Of a DNA stretch of 14,889 nucleotides, positions 12,665 to 14,889 are shown piece after piece. The DNA lies in contig SHYI01000015.1 of assembly GCA_009692905.1 (NCBI GenBank), positions 1 through 14,889 on the forward strand, read 5' to 3'. Position numbers and translations under genes: made by a program. The notes beneath the pieces are model-generated. The model searched no databases. It saw only the letters and a list, made by a program, of their open reading frames with translations, and had not been told where the DNA came from. The stretch's first letter is position 1; every line of letters starts with the position of its first letter. This DNA is from Chloroflexota bacterium (GTDB taxonomy: Bacteria; Chloroflexota; Limnocylindria; Limnocylindrales; Limnocylindraceae).

Positions 12665-14889
12665 ATGGCGGGCTTGGTGGACGCTGCGAAGGCGGCAACA
12701 AAGGCAACGATCGAGAAGTCAACGGCGCAGCCGTTGCCACCGTTGAGCTTTGATGGCAAGGGCTCAAAGGGCCTCGCCTGGGATCGACGCTGGACCACCG
12801 CCGGCACGCATCCATACGACGAAATTCAGTGGGAGATCCGCACCGCATCCATCGGCAACGAGAGCGGTAAGAGCGTCTTCGAGCAGAAGGACGTTGAGGT
12901 GCCCGCCTCATGGTCACAGCTCGCCACGAACGTTGTTGTCTCGAAATATTTCCGCGGACATGTTGGTAGCCCAGAGCGCGAGACGAGCGTTCGCCAGCTG
13001 ATCGGTCGTGTAGCCGGTCAGATTGATGCATGGGCTGAGCAGCAGCACTACTTCAAGTCCGATGAGGACCGTGGCGCATTCATTGCCGAGCTGACCCACC
13101 TGCTCGTCAACCAGAAGATGGCCTTCAACTCACCAGTCTGGTTCAACGTTGGCGTTGAGAAGCGCCCACAGTGCTCGGCCTGCTTCATCAATGGTGTGCA
13201 GGACTCGATGTCATCGATCATGGACCTCGCGAAGACCGAGGCGATGCTCTTCAAGTTCGGTTCGGGTGCGGGTTCCAACCTCTCCCCAATCCGCAGCGCC
13301 AAGGAGAAGATGAGCGGTGGTGGCACCGCCTCCGGCCCTGTCTCGTTCATGAGGGGCTTTGACGCCTTCGCTGGTGTCGTGAAGTCCGGTGGCAAGACGC
13401 GCCGCGCCGCGAAGATGGTCATCCTCGATGTGCAGCACCCTGACATCGAGCAGTTCATTGACTCGAAGGTCAGCGAAGAGAAGAAGGCCTGGGCACTCAT
13501 TGAGGCGGGCTACGATGCCAGCTTCACTGGTGAGGCCTACGGCTCAATCTTCTTTCAGAACGGGAACCACTCAGTTCGCGTCAATGACGAGTTCATGAAG
13601 GCTGTTGAGAGCGATGGCACGTGGCAGACACGCGCCGTCGTGAGCGGCGAGCCAGTAGAGACGCTCAGGGCACGCGACGTCTTCCGCAAGATGGCGGAGG
13701 CTGCGTGGGTCTGCGGCGACCCTGGCATCCAGTACGACACGGCGATCAATGACTGGCACACGTCGTCGAACACGGACCGCATCTATGCGTCGAACCCGTG
13801 CTCGGAGTACATGTTCCTCAACGACACCGCCTGCAACCTGGCCTCACTGAACCTCATGAAGTTCGTGCGACCAGATGGCGAGTTCGACGTGGAGTCCTTC
13901 AAGTACGCCTCACGGCTGACCCTGCTCGCGCAGGAGATCATGGTGGACAACGCCTCGTACCCAACGCCGATGATCGATGAGAACAGCCACCGCTTCCGCC
14001 CACTCGGGCTCGGCTACGCCAACCTCGGCGCGCTCTTGATGAGCCGCGGCTTGGCGTACGACTCCGACGAGGGGCGCGCCTACGCAGGCGCGATCACCTC
14101 GATCATGACCGGCGAGGCATATGCGCAGTCGGCCGAGACGGCGGCGGCACACGGCGGACCTTTCATTGAGTACAAGAAGAACGAGAAGCCGTTCCTTCGC
14201 GTGATCGGCAAGCACCGTGATGCCTCGCGCCAGATTCCAACGGCAACGCTGCCGAAGGACTTGGCGAACGCGGCAACCGATGCCTGGGATCGAGCGCTCG
14301 ATCTCGGCACGAAGCACGGCTTCCGCAACGCACAGGTGTCGGTCTTGGCGCCAACCGGAACGATCGCATTCATGATGGACTGCGACACGACCGGCATTGA
14401 GCCAGACATCGCCCTGATCAAGTACAAGAAGCTCGTCGGCGAAGGCTTCCTCAAGATCGTCAACCAGACGGTCCCAGAGGCGCTCGTGAAGCTCGGCTAC
14501 AACGCCGGGCAGGTCGCCGCGATCCTCAAGTACATCGACGAGCAGGAGACGATTGAGGGTGCCCCAGGCCTGAAGGACGAGCACCTCTCGGTCTTTGACT
14601 GCGCCTTCAAGGCGAAGAATGGCCAGCGCTCCATCCAGTACATGGGCCACGTGCGCATGATGGCGGCGGCGCAGCCGTTCCTCTCCGGCGCAATCTCGAA
14701 GACGGTGAACATGCCAGAGGCTGCCACCGCCGAAGAGATTGAGAGCGTCTACCTGGAAGGGTGGAAGCTTGGCCTCAAGGCGATCGCGATCTATCGCGAC
14801 GGCTCGAAGCGCTCGCAGCCGCTCAACACCAGCAAGAAGAAGGACGAAGCGGCAATTGCCGAAGTCGCCGCTGCGATCTTGCCTGGTGC
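12665..14889 (+). CDS. nrdJ: Class II (adenosylcobalamin-dependent) ribonucleotide reductase, C-terminus cut by the window edge
   Basis: Reduces ribonucleotides to deoxyribonucleotides using a thiyl radical generated from adenosylcobalamin, so it works with or without oxygen. About 741 residues are visible without a stop. Key features are CSACFING (C170, C173), where C173 is the likely first redox cysteine; the finger-loop NPCSEY at 377-382 with thiyl-radical candidate C379 and E381; ACNLASLNL just after it; and APTGTIAFMMD followed by TTGIEPD, typical of NrdJ barrels. Residues 1-55 are a poorly conserved, Ala/Lys-rich extension. The C-terminal CxxC tail that re-reduces the active site would lie beyond the edge. 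ATG 12665 is preceded by AGAGGGAGAG. No nrdB-type subunit or activase is nearby, as expected for class II. Confidence 0.95.
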   Translation, partial: MAGLVDAAKAATKATIEKSTAQPLPPLSFDGKGSKGLAWDRRWTTAGTHPYDEIQWEIRTASIGNESGKSVFEQKDVEVPASWSQLATNVVVSKYFRGHVGSPERETSVRQLIGRVAGQIDAWAEQQHYFKSDEDRGAFIAELTHLLVNQKMAFNSPVWFNVGVEKRPQCSACFINGVQDSMSSIMDLAKTEAMLFKFGSGAGSNLSPIRSAKEKMSGGGTASGPVSFMRGFDAFAGVVKSGGKTRRAAKMVILDVQHPDIEQFIDSKVSEEKKAWALIEAGYDASFTGEAYGSIFFQNGNHSVRVNDEFMKAVESDGTWQTRAVVSGEPVETLRARDVFRKMAEAAWVCGDPGIQYDTAINDWHTSSNTDRIYASNPCSEYMFLNDTACNLASLNLMKFVRPDGEFDVESFKYASRLTLLAQEIMVDNASYPTPMIDENSHRFRPLGLGYANLGALLMSRGLAYDSDEGRAYAGAITSIMTGEAYAQSAETAAAHGGPFIEYKKNEKPFLRVIGKHRDASRQIPTATLPKDLANAATDAWDRALDLGTKHGFRNAQVSVLAPTGTIAFMMDCDTTGIEPDIALIKYKKLVGEGFLKIVNQTVPEALVKLGYNAGQVAAILKYIDEQETIEGAPGLKDEHLSVFDCAFKAKNGQRSIQYMGHVRMMAAAQPFLSGAISKTVNMPEAATAEEIESVYLEGWKLGLKAIAIYRDGSKRSQPLNTSKKKDEAAIAEVAAAILPG

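Noticed and set aside
12213..13031. Minus-strand open frame of 272 codons covering the ccsB end, the intergenic region and the nrdJ start
   Set aside because: Ser/Arg/Cys-rich translation with no domain, crossing two well-supported genes and the nrdJ promoter. It is a shadow frame.
13910..14650. Minus-strand open frame of 246 codons opposite nrdJ
   Set aside because: Antisense to the conserved NrdJ barrel. Its translation is low in hydrophobic pattern and has no recognised motif.
1..14889. CRISPR array, insertion sequence, phage or defence genes
   Set aside because: No spaced direct repeats, terminal inverted repeats, transposase or defence-type domains were seen. All 14 genes are metabolic, envelope, nuclease-like or unknown.

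Overview
The window is a gene-dense, high-G+C (about 60% by eye) bacterial chromosome segment with 14 protein genes, almost no intergenic space and no sign of phage, transposon, CRISPR, rRNA or tRNA. B12-dependent class II ribonucleotide reductase, system II cytochrome c maturation (CcsB), GlgC, frequent GTG starts and a leaderless-type promoter signature together suggest an uncultured Actinomycetota- or Chloroflexota-like bacterium with a compact genome. That placement is an inference and no marker gene here settles it.

Layout. Positions 1-7931 (minus strand) hold a closely packed run of seven genes, read right to left: an SDR-type NAD(P)-binding protein, leucyl aminopeptidase (pepA), a secreted coiled-coil M23 peptidase, glucose-1-phosphate adenylyltransferase (glgC), a YbjN-like protein, nicotinate phosphoribosyltransferase (pncB) and an M1 aminopeptidase cut by the left edge. 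A LysE-type exporter (7992-8627, plus) diverges from this run. It meets, stop codon over stop codon, a minus-strand pair: a possible arrestin-fold protein and a NagD-type HAD phosphatase. The phosphatase diverges, with a 6-bp gap, from a plus-strand NYN/PIN-type nuclease-like gene. That gene is followed by a membrane zinc-ribbon protein and ccsB. After a 281-bp regulatory region comes nrdJ, cut by the right edge.

Most notable signal. Five of the 14 starts (980, 2060, 7992, 10466, 10986) carry a TANNNT hexamer at exactly -12 to -7 from the ATG. Four of them have no credible Shine-Dalgarno sequence; at 980 the hexamer also contains AGGA. This is the signature of leaderless mRNAs. In three cases the putative -10 box is built out of neighbouring coding sequence: twice out of the upstream stop codon, once out of the start codon of the divergent gene. 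Most of the other genes have purine-rich ribosome-binding sites instead.

The second focus is the nrdJ leader. A consensus-like NrdR box sits just upstream of a TTGACG-N17-TAGGAT promoter, followed by an untranslated leader of about 95 nt that can fold into three consecutive hairpins. It does not look like a classical cobalamin riboswitch.

Functionally the genes are mostly housekeeping: peptide turnover, NAD salvage, glycogen precursor synthesis, cell-wall remodelling, cytochrome c assembly and dNTP synthesis.
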